A DNA stretch of 64,000 bases. It comes from Clostridium_AM tanneri (GTDB lineage: Bacteria > Bacillota > Clostridia > Clostridiales > Clostridiaceae). Positions 16,697 to 26,276 of this stretch are shown piece after piece. The stretch lies in NCBI RefSeq assembly GCF_033659955.1, contig NZ_JARUJP010000002.1:62001-126000 (forward strand), given 5' to 3'. The translations under genes were made by a program, and so were the position numbers. Under the pieces are notes generated by a model. That model did no database searches and was not told the origin of the DNA. It saw only the letters and a program-made list of their open reading frames with translations. How positions within the stretch are numbered: the first letter of the stretch is position 1; each line of letters opens with the position of its first letter.

Positions 16697-17800
16697 ATGA
16701 AAGGTAATATTCGAAACTTTTTTCCAGGTGGTAATACTTCTCTCGGCTTTTATTCTTTTTATGACTACATTATAAGTCAAGATACAGCAACGAGGAAGAT
16801 TTGCATTAAAGGTGGTCCTGGAACTGGAAAATCATCTCTTATGAAAAAGATAGGAACATTTTTTAATGATAAAGGTTATGATGTTGAGTATCACCACTGC
16901 TCTTCTGATAACAATTCACTAGACGGTGTAGTTATTAAGGGACTTGATGTAGCTATATTAGATGGTACATCCCCTCACGTAGTAGATCCTCAAAATCCAG
17001 GTGCAGTAGATGAAATTCTTAATATGGGTCAACACTGGAATGAGGATGGCTTTAAGAAATATAGAGAAGACATTATTAAAACAAATAAACAAATCAAAGG
17101 TCGCTTTCAACGAGCTTACAAATTCATAGGAGCATCAAAACTAATACATGATGATTGGAGTAACTATAACAAAACTGCATTAGATAGGTCTAAATTAGCT
17201 GTTTTACAGGAAGACTTAAAGAATAAAATTCTATCAAACTACGAAATTGCTTCTATAGGAGCTGAACGCCACCTTTTTGCTACAGCCTTTACCCCTAATG
17301 GTATTGTAACCTTTATTGACTCTCTTTATGAAAGCTCAGAAAAGGTATATGTCTTAAATGGAGGACCTGGTACTGGTAAAACACAGATTTTAAAGTTCAT
17401 ATTAGAGGAGGCAATTAAGAGAGGATTTTTTGTGGAAGTATATCATGACCCACTTATTCCAGAAAGAATTGAGCACATTATCATACCTAATTTAAAAACT
17501 GCTCTTGTTACGTCTAATGAAATAAATCAAAAAAAATTCATTGGAACTCAGATATTTATGGATAACTTACTTGACTATGCTCTTGTGGATAAAGACGAAG
17601 TTCAAAAGGATAAAGATATCTTCTACAAATTATTAAATGAGGGATTAACTGTTATCGCTTCAGCTAAAAAACTTCATGATGATCTTGAAAAATACTATAT
17701 AGAAAACATGAACTTTGAGGAAATTGACGAAGCCTATGATAAACTAGTAAATAGACTTTTAAAATATGAAAAAGAGCATGAAATTAATAAAACTATATAA
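16697..17800 (+). CDS. Double P-loop ATPase of unknown function (PRK06851-like)
   Basis: A 367-residue soluble protein with two similar ATPase halves. Each has a Walker A: GGPGTGKSS at residues 39-47 and GGPGTGKTQ near 220. Each half begins alike (FFPGGNTSLGFYSFYDYI, and FATAFTPNGIVTFIDSLY), suggesting internal duplication. Each P-loop is followed by a segment about the mate's target (VEYHHCSSDNNSLDGVVI, and VEVYHDPLIPERIEHIII). I recall this architecture as an uncharacterised conserved Firmicute family sometimes annotated as ATPase or nucleotide kinase; no reaction is known to me. AGGAG precedes the ATG. It is monocistronic, convergent with hydE, and context gives no clue to role. Confidence 0.8.
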   Translation: MKGNIRNFFPGGNTSLGFYSFYDYIISQDTATRKICIKGGPGTGKSSLMKKIGTFFNDKGYDVEYHHCSSDNNSLDGVVIKGLDVAILDGTSPHVVDPQNPGAVDEILNMGQHWNEDGFKKYREDIIKTNKQIKGRFQRAYKFIGASKLIHDDWSNYNKTALDRSKLAVLQEDLKNKILSNYEIASIGAERHLFATAFTPNGIVTFIDSLYESSEKVYVLNGGPGTGKTQILKFILEEAIKRGFFVEVYHDPLIPERIEHIIIPNLKTALVTSNEINQKKFIGTQIFMDNLLDYALVDKDEVQKDKDIFYKLLNEGLTVIASAKKLHDDLEKYYIENMNFEEIDEAYDKLVNRLLKYEKEHEINKTI

Positions 17801-17805
17801 ACACA

Positions 17806-17840
17806 TAAGTAAACTCTCGCAAAATGCGAGAGTTTACTTA
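17806..17840. terminator. Bidirectional terminator between the ATPase gene and hydE
   Basis: TAAGTAAACTCTCGC pairs perfectly over 15 bp with GCGAGAGTTTACTTA around an AAAAT loop, between convergent genes. Confidence 0.8.
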
Positions 17841-17852
17841 AGAACCCTAAAC

Positions 17853-18896
17853 TTATAAAGCCTCAATTTGTCTCCTAAATCCCTTTGATGTTGAAACTGC
17901 TCTACCTATAGCTTTTATTTTGCCTGTTATACAGTTTCTACAATGTGATGGAGTATCTCCTGTACATATCTTTCCAGGATAAAGAGCATATAGCTTTCTG
18001 TACTCTCCCTCGGTAACATTTGGCATAACTACATTTGCCCCACTTTGAAGAGCTATCATCCTGCCATTTTTATTTAAAGTTTCCATAGCGGTAGTTGCCG
18101 GAATATTTATATCTGGCATTAAAAGTCTAGTTATAGCCATAACCTTTAAACTAGTTATAAAATCTCCACCCTTAGCGTCCTTTAATGGAGTGTCCTCATT
18201 GGGAATAAATGGTCCTATCCCAATCATATCAGCTTCTATTTCTTTAAAAAATATTATGTCATCTGCTAAAGATTCTACAGTTTGTCCAGGAAGTCCAACT
18301 AAGCACCCTGAACCAACTTCGTAACCTAACTTTCTCAGTTCCTTAAGACATCTTATTCTTTCCTCATGACTCATGCCTGGGTCCATGTCTTCATATAGTT
18401 TTTTATCTGTAGTTTCTATTCTTATTAAATACCTATCTGCTCCAGCCTCTTTATATGCCTTATAATCCTCAAAACTTTTTTCGCCTATACTTAGCGTAAG
18501 TGCAATATCAAGTTTCTTAATTTCTTGAATTATATATGTCATCTTATCTAAAGTATAATATTCATCTTCGCCAGACTGCATTACTACAGTTTTATATCCA
18601 TAATCTACAGCCTTTCTAGCTAGTTCTATTATTTCATCTGGTTCCAATCTATATCTTTTTACATTGCTATTTGAGGCTCTTAATCCGCAGTATAAACAGT
18701 TTCTTTTACATATGTTGGAAAATTCTATTAATCCTCTTAAATGAACCTCATCTCCTACATACTCAGTTCTAATTCTATCCGCTGCTCTAAAAAGCTCTTC
18801 GTTATAAGTATCATCTTGTAAAAGCTGCACTATTTCACATTTGTTTAAATTATGAGTTTCTTCTGCTTTTTTTATTAACTCTAAGTTTCTATCCAT
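17853..18896 (-). CDS. hydE: [FeFe] hydrogenase H-cluster maturase HydE (radical SAM)
   Basis: A 347-residue radical SAM enzyme. The CxxxCxxC cluster motif is CKRNCLYC (Cys63, Cys67, Cys70), preceded by VHLRGLIEFSNI, which is typical of HydE and separates it from biotin synthase and PylB. Other markers are VVMQSGED, RIETTDKKLYEDMDPGMSH and IGIGPFIPNEDTPLKD, with a C-terminal CTGDTPSHCRNC segment that in some HydE proteins holds an accessory cluster. HydE works with HydF and HydG to build the di-iron subcluster of [FeFe] hydrogenase; none of these lies nearby. The ATG is 14 bases from the nearest AAGGA, a long spacing. PylB is the main alternative, but it would not be expected without pyl genes. 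Confidence 0.9.
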   Translation of the reverse strand: MDRNLELIKKAEETHNLNKCEIVQLLQDDTYNEELFRAADRIRTEYVGDEVHLRGLIEFSNICKRNCLYCGLRASNSNVKRYRLEPDEIIELARKAVDYGYKTVVMQSGEDEYYTLDKMTYIIQEIKKLDIALTLSIGEKSFEDYKAYKEAGADRYLIRIETTDKKLYEDMDPGMSHEERIRCLKELRKLGYEVGSGCLVGLPGQTVESLADDIIFFKEIEADMIGIGPFIPNEDTPLKDAKGGDFITSLKVMAITRLLMPDINIPATTAMETLNKNGRMIALQSGANVVMPNVTEGEYRKLYALYPGKICTGDTPSHCRNCITGKIKAIGRAVSTSKGFRRQIEAL

Positions 18897-18990
18897 AAGT
18901 ATCTCACGATTCCTTTCTTACAAAATAATCACGACCATATATTTATTTTACACCAAGTTTTAACAACTAACTATACAAATATTTTAAGCA

Positions 18991-19035
18991 ATAGAATCTA
19001 AAAAATTACTTGTGCCGTATTTTTTTAGATTCTAT
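18991..19035. repeat. Perfect 15-bp inverted repeat between hydE and helD
   Basis: ATAGAATCTAAAAAA and its exact complement TTTTTTAGATTCTAT flank a 15-base spacer. The A/T runs sit on the inner ends of the arms, unlike an intrinsic terminator, whose T-run follows the stem. It lies in the hydE upstream region, downstream of the helD terminator. Confidence 0.6.
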
Positions 19036-19043
19036 AAACAAAT

Positions 19044-19073
19044 AAAAAAGCTTTCATAAGTGAAAGCTTTTTT
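19044..19073 (-). terminator. Terminator of ftsH-helD
   Basis: AAAAAAGCTTTCA / TGAAAGCTTTTTT with a 4-base loop, overlapping the helD stop codon. T-runs on both sides. Confidence 0.8.
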
Positions 19074-21207
19074 ATTTAATCGAGGAAGTTTTATATACAT
19101 ATAATTCATGTAATGCTCGTGTAGTCATAACATATTTTAATTTATTTTCTTTATTATCCAGGTTTTCATCAGTATCTACCAGTAAAACACAGTCAAACTC
19201 TAAGCCTTTCGCAAAGTAGCTAGGAAGTATTACCTCTCCACTAGAGTATATAATATCCTCCCTATTTATAACTTTTATATGAGTTTTACTTTTTATTAGA
19301 TTACCTAAAATTTCTGTCTCTTTTAAGTCTTTACAAACAACAGCTATACTTTCATAACCCTTCTCTTTTAATTTTATAATATTATCTATTAATTTGTCTA
19401 CAAGATTATTTACGTCATTTACCTGTTTTTCCACCACTTCTTCACCATTTCTAACTAAAGGAATGGTTTTATCGCCTTTTAAATACTTATTTGCATAATC
19501 AATTATTTCTTTTGTAGAGCGATAGCTTCTAGAAAGCTTAAATTTATGGATATCCAAGTCTGACAAAATATTTTCTAAGTCTGTCATAGGAACTAATCCT
19601 TTGATAGGGGTTATTCTTTGATTACTATCTCCAACTACTGTTAAAGACTTGCATCCAGTAAGTTCTTTTAAAATAATAAATTGAAGAGCTGAGTAATCTT
19701 GTGCTTCATCTATTACTATATGTTTTATTTCTTTTTTATATTTTAAACCCTCTAACTTAATTTTTAAGTATATAATAGCTGATAAATCATCATAGGTTAA
19801 GGTTTTCTCATTATTAAATCTATTATATGCCTGTATGACATCTGGATTAGCTATCCAACCTAAGTTAGTTTTTATCCTTATTACTTCCTGTATAGTTTCT
19901 CTTATTCTGTTTCTTCTTACAAATTCTAAATGATTCCGTTGAATCTTTAATTCTGTTTCAGATAGATTTTTGATAGCCTCTTCATATTCTCTTTTTATTT
20001 CTCTTACTATATTGTCTCTTTCATCCCTAATTTTTGAATATATAATTCTTTTTATTTTTTTACTTCTTCTAAATAAAGGCATATCCTTAAAGTGCTCTTT
20101 AAACATCTGATTAATCTCATTGCTTTCAACAATAACCCTATCATAAAACTTAACATCTTCTATCTTAAATTGCTGATATTCCAATTCTTTTATAAAATTA
20201 TCTAGCTGTTTACAATAATCTAAAGAATGCTTATATGCTATATCTTCTTTAAATTCTTCATTTTCCCCTAATACTTTTTCCATATAATCTTTAAAACTCA
20301 TTATATTATCTAATTCTAGAAGTTCCATAGCAAAATCTCTAAATGTAGTTTGTTTTACTCCTACCTCACCAAGGGTAGGTAAAACCATAGATATATAATC
20401 CATAAATATACTATTAGGACCAAGGATTAGAACTTTGTCTTGAAGAATGTTTCTATAATTATATAGTAAATAAGCAACTCTATGCAGTGCTATAGTTGTC
20501 TTTCCACTACCAGCTGCTCCATCTACTATGGTAGCTTGTGTTCTTGGCTGCCTTATTATAGTATCCTGCTCAGCTTGTATAGTCATTACAATATCCTTTA
20601 ACTTATCTACTGCACTCTTACTTAAAACCATTTGTAAAATTTCGTCTTTTACATCAATATCGGAATCAAACATTCCTGTCATTTTTCCTCTTTTTATAAC
20701 AAACTGTCTTTTCGATAAGATATCTGCCTCCACCTCTCCTATAGGTGCCTTATAGGTAGTTTTACCAAGCTTACCAGCGTAAAATAATGATGATATAGGA
20801 GATCTCCAGTCTATTATAACAGGCTCATAATCCTCCTCCTTAGTCATCCCAAATCTGCCTATATATATGGTTTCATCACCGAACTTATCCTCAAAGTTTA
20901 CTTTACCAAAGTAAGGGGAACTACTTAAAATAGTAAGTTCCTTTAGCTTTCTGTCTATAAGCTTATAATACTCTTCTTTAGCAAAGGCCTCATGATCAAA
21001 GTATTCCGCTACCTTGTCTTCATCATCTTTATATTCATCAATAGCATTTTTTCTTAGGTTCACTATATACTGGGTTACTTCTTTTCTCTTATCTATAAAA
21101 CTTAAAGTCTGGCTTTTAATTTCATCAAGAACTACTTCTAACTTTTCTTTTTCTAAGTTAAGCTCTATTTCCTTTCTTAATTCCTTTTCTAATTCACTGT
21201 TATCCAT
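19072..21207 (-). CDS. helD: HelD-type UvrD-like helicase (RNA polymerase recycling factor)
   Basis: A 711-residue SF1 helicase-like ATPase. The N-terminal coiled-coil arm (residues 1-100, rich in K/E) and the segment YIGRFGMTKEEDYEPVIIDWRSPISSLFY (about 115-143) are hallmarks of HelD rather than UvrD/PcrA. Walker A GAAGSGKTT is at 230-238; IVIDEAQDYSALQ (Walker B) and VVGDSNQRI come later, with a helicase C-terminal domain ending VMTTRALHELYVY. HelD binds RNA polymerase and strips it from stalled or post-termination complexes using ATP; in some bacteria it affects rifampicin tolerance. It starts 26 bases after ftsH ends, so it is probably cotranscribed with it. Confidence 0.9.
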   Translation of the reverse strand: MDNSELEKELRKEIELNLEKEKLEVVLDEIKSQTLSFIDKRKEVTQYIVNLRKNAIDEYKDDEDKVAEYFDHEAFAKEEYYKLIDRKLKELTILSSSPYFGKVNFEDKFGDETIYIGRFGMTKEEDYEPVIIDWRSPISSLFYAGKLGKTTYKAPIGEVEADILSKRQFVIKRGKMTGMFDSDIDVKDEILQMVLSKSAVDKLKDIVMTIQAEQDTIIRQPRTQATIVDGAAGSGKTTIALHRVAYLLYNYRNILQDKVLILGPNSIFMDYISMVLPTLGEVGVKQTTFRDFAMELLELDNIMSFKDYMEKVLGENEEFKEDIAYKHSLDYCKQLDNFIKELEYQQFKIEDVKFYDRVIVESNEINQMFKEHFKDMPLFRRSKKIKRIIYSKIRDERDNIVREIKREYEEAIKNLSETELKIQRNHLEFVRRNRIRETIQEVIRIKTNLGWIANPDVIQAYNRFNNEKTLTYDDLSAIIYLKIKLEGLKYKKEIKHIVIDEAQDYSALQFIILKELTGCKSLTVVGDSNQRITPIKGLVPMTDLENILSDLDIHKFKLSRSYRSTKEIIDYANKYLKGDKTIPLVRNGEEVVEKQVNDVNNLVDKLIDNIIKLKEKGYESIAVVCKDLKETEILGNLIKSKTHIKVINREDIIYSSGEVILPSYFAKGLEFDCVLLVDTDENLDNKENKLKYVMTTRALHELYVYKTSSIK

Positions 21208-21233
21208 AATTTAAATCTCCATCCTACTATTAA

Positions 21234-23096
21234 TTATTGATTATCAGAATCTGCTTCGGAAGATTTATCTTCTTTATTTTGATCATATCCATTAACCATT
21301 GACATGAACTCATCACCCATAAGTGTCTCTTTTTCTAAAAGTCTCTCTGATATCTTAGTTAATAATTCTCTGTTATTCTTAAGCAATTCTTTAGCCTTAT
21401 CATGGGCTTCTCTTATTATCTTTAAGGTTTCTTCATCTATAACTGCTGCAGTCTCTGCACTGCAATTTTGAACTGGTCTTCCATCCAGATATCTATTTTG
21501 AATAGATTCCAAGCCCATCATATCGAATCTATCTGTCATTCCGTACATGGTAACCATACTTCTTGCTGTCTGGGTTGCTCTCTCTATGTCATTGGCTGCT
21601 CCAGTAGACATTGAATTAAACTCAATTTCTTCTGCTGCTCTTCCACCTAGCATAACACAGATTTGTTCGATCATCTCTTCTTTAGTTATAAGATACTTTT
21701 CCTCTGCTGGAAGCTGCATAGTATAACCTAACGCACCCATAGTTCTCGGTACTATAGTGATTTTATGAACAGGATCTGTATTTTCCAATAAAGCTGCTAC
21801 TAGTGCATGACCGACTTCGTGGAAGGCTACAGCCCTTTTTTCTTTACCTGATAGTATTCTATCTTTCTTCTCTTTACCTGCAATAATTACTTCTACCGCT
21901 TCTTCTAAATCTTCTTGAATTACTTCTTTTCTACGACTTTTTACAGCTCTTAAAGCTGCTTCATTTATTATATTTGCTAAGTCAGCCCCTACTGCCCCTG
22001 GGGTTGCCTTTGCAACAGCAGTTAAATCCACATCTTTTGACACTTTAACACCCTTTGAATGAACCTTTAATATCTCTTCTCTACCCCTTAAGTCTGGTCT
22101 ATCAACTATTACTCTTCTATCAAATCTTCCTGGTCTTAAAAGTGCTTTATCTAATACTTCTGGTCTATTAGTTGCAGCTAAAATTACAACTCCTTTGGAG
22201 GAATCAAAGCCATCCATCTCTGCTAGAAGCTGATTCAAAGTCTGTTCTCTCTCATCATTTCCAGCAATGTTTCCCTCTCTACTTTTACCTATAGCGTCAA
22301 TTTCGTCTATAAATACTATACATGGAGCCTTATCTTGCGCTTGTTGGAATAAATCTCTCACTCTAGATGCTCCCATCCCTACAAACATTTCAACAAAGGC
22401 TGAACCTGATATAGAGAAAAATGGAACCTTTGCTTCTCCTGCTACTGCCTTCGCAAGAAGAGTTTTTCCCGTTCCTGGAGGTCCTACTAATAATGCTCCC
22501 TTAGGAAGTTTCGCTCCTATATCCGTGTACTTTTGAGGATTGTGAAGAAAGTCCACTATCTCAACTAGGGATTCCTTAGCCTCCTCCTGGCCAGCTACAT
22601 CATCAAAAGTTACTCCGGTTTCACTTTCAGCATATATCTTTGCAGTGTTTTTACCAAAGGACATCACTCCACTGCCCATCTTCTTATCTATCCTTCCAAA
22701 AAGTAGTCGTCCAAGGAACATAAAAATTAAAATTGGTAATATCCAGTTGATGAAAAAGTTTCTTAACGGACTGTTCTCCTGTGGTGCTCCACCATACTTA
22801 ATTTTGGCAGTATCCAGTTTCTTGATTAAATCTGGATCATCTACCCTTTCAGTATATAGTATTTTACTCTTTTCTCCTTCTTTTGCTTTAGGAACAATAA
22901 TCAACTTATCCCTAGCTATTTGCACTTCCTCTATTTTATTTGCATTTATGTAGTTTATAAACTCACTATATTTTATGTGCTGTGTTTTCAGGTTTACTAC
23001 ATAGTCATTTAAAATAAAGATTATGATAGCTACGGCTATGGCATAGTATATTCCATACTTAAACTTATTACTATCAAACTTATTCTTATTGAACAT
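21234..23096 (-). CDS. ftsH: ATP-dependent zinc metalloprotease FtsH
   Basis: A 620-residue membrane AAA+ protease. Two transmembrane segments (about residues 14-34 and 114-134) flank an extracytoplasmic domain. The AAA module has Walker A GPPGTGKT (205-212), Walker B CIVFIDEID and the second region of homology TNRPEVLDKALLRPGRFDRRV. The zinc site HEVGHA lies near residue 430. It degrades misfolded membrane proteins and unstable regulators. The C-terminal tail is acidic and polar. GGAGG precedes the ATG. The roughly 270 bases upstream are almost pure A/T with several TATAAT-like sequences; I could not choose a promoter. Confidence 0.97.
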   Translation of the reverse strand: MFNKNKFDSNKFKYGIYYAIAVAIIIFILNDYVVNLKTQHIKYSEFINYINANKIEEVQIARDKLIIVPKAKEGEKSKILYTERVDDPDLIKKLDTAKIKYGGAPQENSPLRNFFINWILPILIFMFLGRLLFGRIDKKMGSGVMSFGKNTAKIYAESETGVTFDDVAGQEEAKESLVEIVDFLHNPQKYTDIGAKLPKGALLVGPPGTGKTLLAKAVAGEAKVPFFSISGSAFVEMFVGMGASRVRDLFQQAQDKAPCIVFIDEIDAIGKSREGNIAGNDEREQTLNQLLAEMDGFDSSKGVVILAATNRPEVLDKALLRPGRFDRRVIVDRPDLRGREEILKVHSKGVKVSKDVDLTAVAKATPGAVGADLANIINEAALRAVKSRRKEVIQEDLEEAVEVIIAGKEKKDRILSGKEKRAVAFHEVGHALVAALLENTDPVHKITIVPRTMGALGYTMQLPAEEKYLITKEEMIEQICVMLGGRAAEEIEFNSMSTGAANDIERATQTARSMVTMYGMTDRFDMMGLESIQNRYLDGRPVQNCSAETAAVIDEETLKIIREAHDKAKELLKNNRELLTKISERLLEKETLMGDEFMSMVNGYDQNKEDKSSEADSDNQ

Positions 23097-23324
23097 ATTT
23101 ATCCTCCATGTAAATTGTTATTAAATTATAATTATATTATAACAATAAATATTCTTTTACCTATAGTGTTTACAAATTATTTTAAAGTATTTTTTTATTT
23201 ATATATATTTTTATTTATAAATATATACTATAATATATATTTGCAATTTTCATTGAGCTTATAATATATCTTTAACACTTAAGCTACTTTTATCCACTAA
23301 CTTCTATGAAAGATAAAATAAAGA

Positions 23325-23358
23325 AAGAATGAGAATCACTGTATGTACTCTCATTCTT
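23325..23358 (-). terminator. Probable terminator of the pepV-like gene
   Basis: AAGAATGAGA and TCTCATTCTT pair over 10 bp around a 14-base loop, a few bases after the stop codon. No strong T-run, so only moderately supported. Confidence 0.55.
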
Positions 23359-23364
23359 AATATA

Positions 23365-24756
23365 TTATTTAGCTAATTCATATATTGCCTTAGCATATAT
23401 CTTAGCATTAAGTATTAAATCTTCTACTTTTATATATTCATTAGGTTGGTGTATAGGATCTTCTTCCCCTGGGAATAATGGTCCAAACGCTACCGTATTT
23501 GGCATTGCCTTTGCGTATGTTCCACCACCTATAGCTAGAAGGGTTGCTTCATTTCCTGTTTGCTCCTTATAAACCTTCTGTAGAGTTTTAATTAGGAAAT
23601 GATCTGCTGGGAAGTATAAAGGCTCGTCATGATCCATATTTTCAACTCTTATACATGCTTTTTCTACTTTTTCATTAAATGGATTTATCATGTCCTCAAA
23701 TTTAAATGTAACAGGATATCTTAAGTTAAGAGCCATGGTAACCTTCTTGTCATTCATATCTACTGTGCCTACATTAAATGTAAGTTTGCCAGATTCTTTA
23801 TCCTCAAGACCTATTCCAAAGGATTCTCCGTTTACTTCCATTCCTATATATGTATTTAAAAACTTTATAAAAGCAGCTGTATCATTATCTCCTAATGGAA
23901 GTTCTTCTAAAAGCTTAAACATTTGCATTATAGCATTTTTTCCTATCTCAGGAACACTGCCGTGAGCAGACACACCTACAGATTTTACTATTACTAGATC
24001 ATCCTTAATTTCCGCTTTTATATCATATCCACTACTTACTGCAAAACTTTCTGCTAATTTAATAATTTCAGAAGCATTTTTAGCCTCTATTGCTGCCTCA
24101 CAGTAATCAGGAACTACATTTGCCCTAGTTCCACCTTTAACATATTTTATTCTAACATCACTGTTTTCTCTGTTGTTTAAATCCTTTACTATATCAAAAA
24201 CTGTCAAACCTTTTTCTGCATAAATTATTGGATACTCTGCGTCTGGTGTAAAGCCTGCTATAGGTGCCTTTTCTCTTTGTAAATAATATGCAATATCTTC
24301 TGAACCAGTCTCTTCGTCAGTACCGAATATTATTCTTACCTTCTTTGAAAGTGGAAGTTTTAAATCTTTAATAGCTTTTAAGCCATATAGAGCAGACATG
24401 ATAGGTCCCTTGTCATCCATAGTTCCTCTTCCGTACATTTTTCCGTCATGAATTTCAGCCCCATAAGGCGGGTGAATCCATCCATCTCCTTCTGGCACTA
24501 CATCAAGATGAGCTAATACTGCAACATAGTCCTCACCTTCACCATATTCCGCATAACCTACATAGCCATCCATATTTACTGTTTTAAATCCAAGTTCAGC
24601 AGATATTTCTAGGGCTCTATCTAAGGTCTTAGCAACACCTTCTCCAAAAGGCTTTCCTTCCTTTGCTTCCTCTTCAACACTTTTTATCTTTACAAGGTCC
24701 TGTGTAGATTTTATTATTTCTTCTCTTAGCTCCTCAATTCTTTCATTTAGTTCCAT
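23365..24756 (-). CDS. pepV: M20 family dipeptidase (PepV/Sapep type)
   Basis: A 463-residue metallopeptidase that cleaves dipeptides in the cytoplasm. Metal-site motifs: VLAHLDVVPEGDGW (His and neighbouring catalytic Asp, about residues 80-93), GRGTMDDKGP (bridging Asp), FGTDEETGSED (catalytic Glu and ligand Glu) and a C-terminal GGTYAKAMPNTVAFGP...HQPNE (last His). The length and the lid insertion between the metal-binding halves match PepV and the staphylococcal Sapep dipeptidase rather than ArgE or DapE. It follows proS with 83 bases between, which hold a hairpin, so it may have its own promoter. Confidence 0.9.
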   Translation of the reverse strand: MELNERIEELREEIIKSTQDLVKIKSVEEEAKEGKPFGEGVAKTLDRALEISAELGFKTVNMDGYVGYAEYGEGEDYVAVLAHLDVVPEGDGWIHPPYGAEIHDGKMYGRGTMDDKGPIMSALYGLKAIKDLKLPLSKKVRIIFGTDEETGSEDIAYYLQREKAPIAGFTPDAEYPIIYAEKGLTVFDIVKDLNNRENSDVRIKYVKGGTRANVVPDYCEAAIEAKNASEIIKLAESFAVSSGYDIKAEIKDDLVIVKSVGVSAHGSVPEIGKNAIMQMFKLLEELPLGDNDTAAFIKFLNTYIGMEVNGESFGIGLEDKESGKLTFNVGTVDMNDKKVTMALNLRYPVTFKFEDMINPFNEKVEKACIRVENMDHDEPLYFPADHFLIKTLQKVYKEQTGNEATLLAIGGGTYAKAMPNTVAFGPLFPGEEDPIHQPNEYIKVEDLILNAKIYAKAIYELAK

Positions 24757-24793
24757 AAAACTACCCCCTAGCTTTTTACTATATAAAAGTTTT

Positions 24794-24832
24794 ATTTTCT
24801 CAGAAAATACGCCATAGTAAAAACTATGACGT
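24794..24832 (-). terminator. Terminator of proS
   Basis: On the minus strand ACGTCATAGT pairs with ACTATGGCGT (one G-U) around TTTT, followed by ATTTTCT; a second small hairpin TTTTCTGAGAAAA comes next. It lies just past the proS stop. Confidence 0.65.
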
Positions 24833-24839
24833 TTGGATT

Positions 24840-26276
24840 TTAATATGCTCTTCCCCAGTAAACTAATTGCTTAGCTTCTTTTCCACAGCAAATACATTTA
24901 TCTGAAACATGCTCTTGATCAAATGGCATACATCTAGATGTTGCTCCTGTTTTCTCTCTGATGCTATCCTCACAATTTCTATCTCCACACCACATTGCTT
25001 TAATGAAACCTGGTTTATTTTCAATAGTATCCTTAAACTCTTCCATAGTAGTTGCTACATAAGTTTTTTCATCTCTTCTTCTTGTAGCTTCTTCTAACAT
25101 TGAGTTGTGAATAGCGTCTAGCAACTCTTGAACTTTTGTTTCAAGCTCATCTAATGAAACCATTATTTTTTCTCTATTGTCTCTTCTTACTAATACTGCC
25201 TGATTTTTTTCTATATCTTTTGGACCGATTTCTATTCTTAGTGGAATACCTTTCATTTCATATTCACTAAACTTCCAACCTGGCATCTTATCACTGTCAT
25301 CAAGTTTCACTCTTGCAACCTTAGCTAATCTTTCTTTTAACTCTGCTGCCTTTTCAAGTACTCCTTCTTTATGTTGTGCAACAGGAATAATTATTACTTG
25401 AGTTGGTGCAATTCTTGGTGGTAATTTAAAACCACTGTCATCACCATGAACCATTATTATTGCACCAATTAATCTTGTGGTTACTGCCCATGTAGTATAA
25501 TGTGGATATTCTAACTTTCCGTTTCTGTCTGAGAATTTTATATCAAATGCCTTTGAGAAGTTTTGACCAAGGTAGTGTGAAGTACCTGCTTGTAGTGCTT
25601 TTCCATCGTACATTAAGCTTTCTATTGTGTAAGTATCATCTGCACCAGCAAACTTCTCTTTTTCAGTCTTTTTACCCATAACTACTGGCATTGCTAACAT
25701 GTCTTCACATAATCTAGAATACATATTTAATATTTTAAGTGCATGGCCTTCAGCTTCATTCTTTGTTTCATGAATTGTGTGTCCCTCTTGCCATAAGAAT
25801 TCTGTTGTTCTTAAGAAAGGTCTAGTTGTCTTTTCCCATCTTACTACTGAGCACCATTGGTTATATAACTTTGGTAAATCCTTATAAGATTGCACGATCT
25901 TAGCATAGTGTTCACAGAATAGTGTTTCTGATGTTGGACGAACACATAATCTTTCCGCTAATTCATCATCTCCACCATGAGTTACCCATGCAACTTCAGG
26001 TGCAAATCCTTCAACGTGGTCTTTTTCTTTTTGCAATAAATTTTCTGGTATAAACATTGGCATAGAAACATTTTCGTGTCCATACTCTTTGAGTTTTGTA
26101 TCTACATATTTTTGTATGTTTTCCCAAATTGCATATCCATTAGGACGAATAATCATACATCCCTTAATACTTGAGTAGTCAGCTAACTCTGCTTTTTTAA
26201 CGATATCAGTATACCACTGTGCAAAGTCTACATCCCTAGGTGTTATCTGTTCTACCAGTTTCTTTTCTTTTTCCAT
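24840..26276 (-). CDS. proS: Prolyl-tRNA synthetase (archaeal/eukaryotic-like short type)
   Basis: A 478-residue class II synthetase charging tRNA-Pro. Motif 2 is around WCSVVRWEKTTRPFLRTTEFLWQEGHT; motif 3 contains TTRLIGAIIMVHGDDSGFKLPPRIAP. It lacks the INS editing domain of the 570-residue E. coli type and has the C-terminal zinc-binding region (CGDRNC...CICCG, ending VYWGRAY), so it is the shorter ProS-type-3 form common in clostridia. The reading frame is open 69 bases further upstream, but the ATG chosen follows AGGAGG directly and matches the conserved MEKEKKLVEQITPR start. A Pro-specific T-box controls it. Confidence 0.96.
   Translation of the reverse strand: MEKEKKLVEQITPRDVDFAQWYTDIVKKAELADYSSIKGCMIIRPNGYAIWENIQKYVDTKLKEYGHENVSMPMFIPENLLQKEKDHVEGFAPEVAWVTHGGDDELAERLCVRPTSETLFCEHYAKIVQSYKDLPKLYNQWCSVVRWEKTTRPFLRTTEFLWQEGHTIHETKNEAEGHALKILNMYSRLCEDMLAMPVVMGKKTEKEKFAGADDTYTIESLMYDGKALQAGTSHYLGQNFSKAFDIKFSDRNGKLEYPHYTTWAVTTRLIGAIIMVHGDDSGFKLPPRIAPTQVIIIPVAQHKEGVLEKAAELKERLAKVARVKLDDSDKMPGWKFSEYEMKGIPLRIEIGPKDIEKNQAVLVRRDNREKIMVSLDELETKVQELLDAIHNSMLEEATRRRDEKTYVATTMEEFKDTIENKPGFIKAMWCGDRNCEDSIREKTGATSRCMPFDQEHVSDKCICCGKEAKQLVYWGRAY

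Noticed and set aside
24794..24806. CodY-like box TTTTCTCAGAAAA
   Set aside because: The centre is three bases rather than one, so it does not fit AATTTTCWGAAAATT; it is better read as a small hairpin in the proS terminator.
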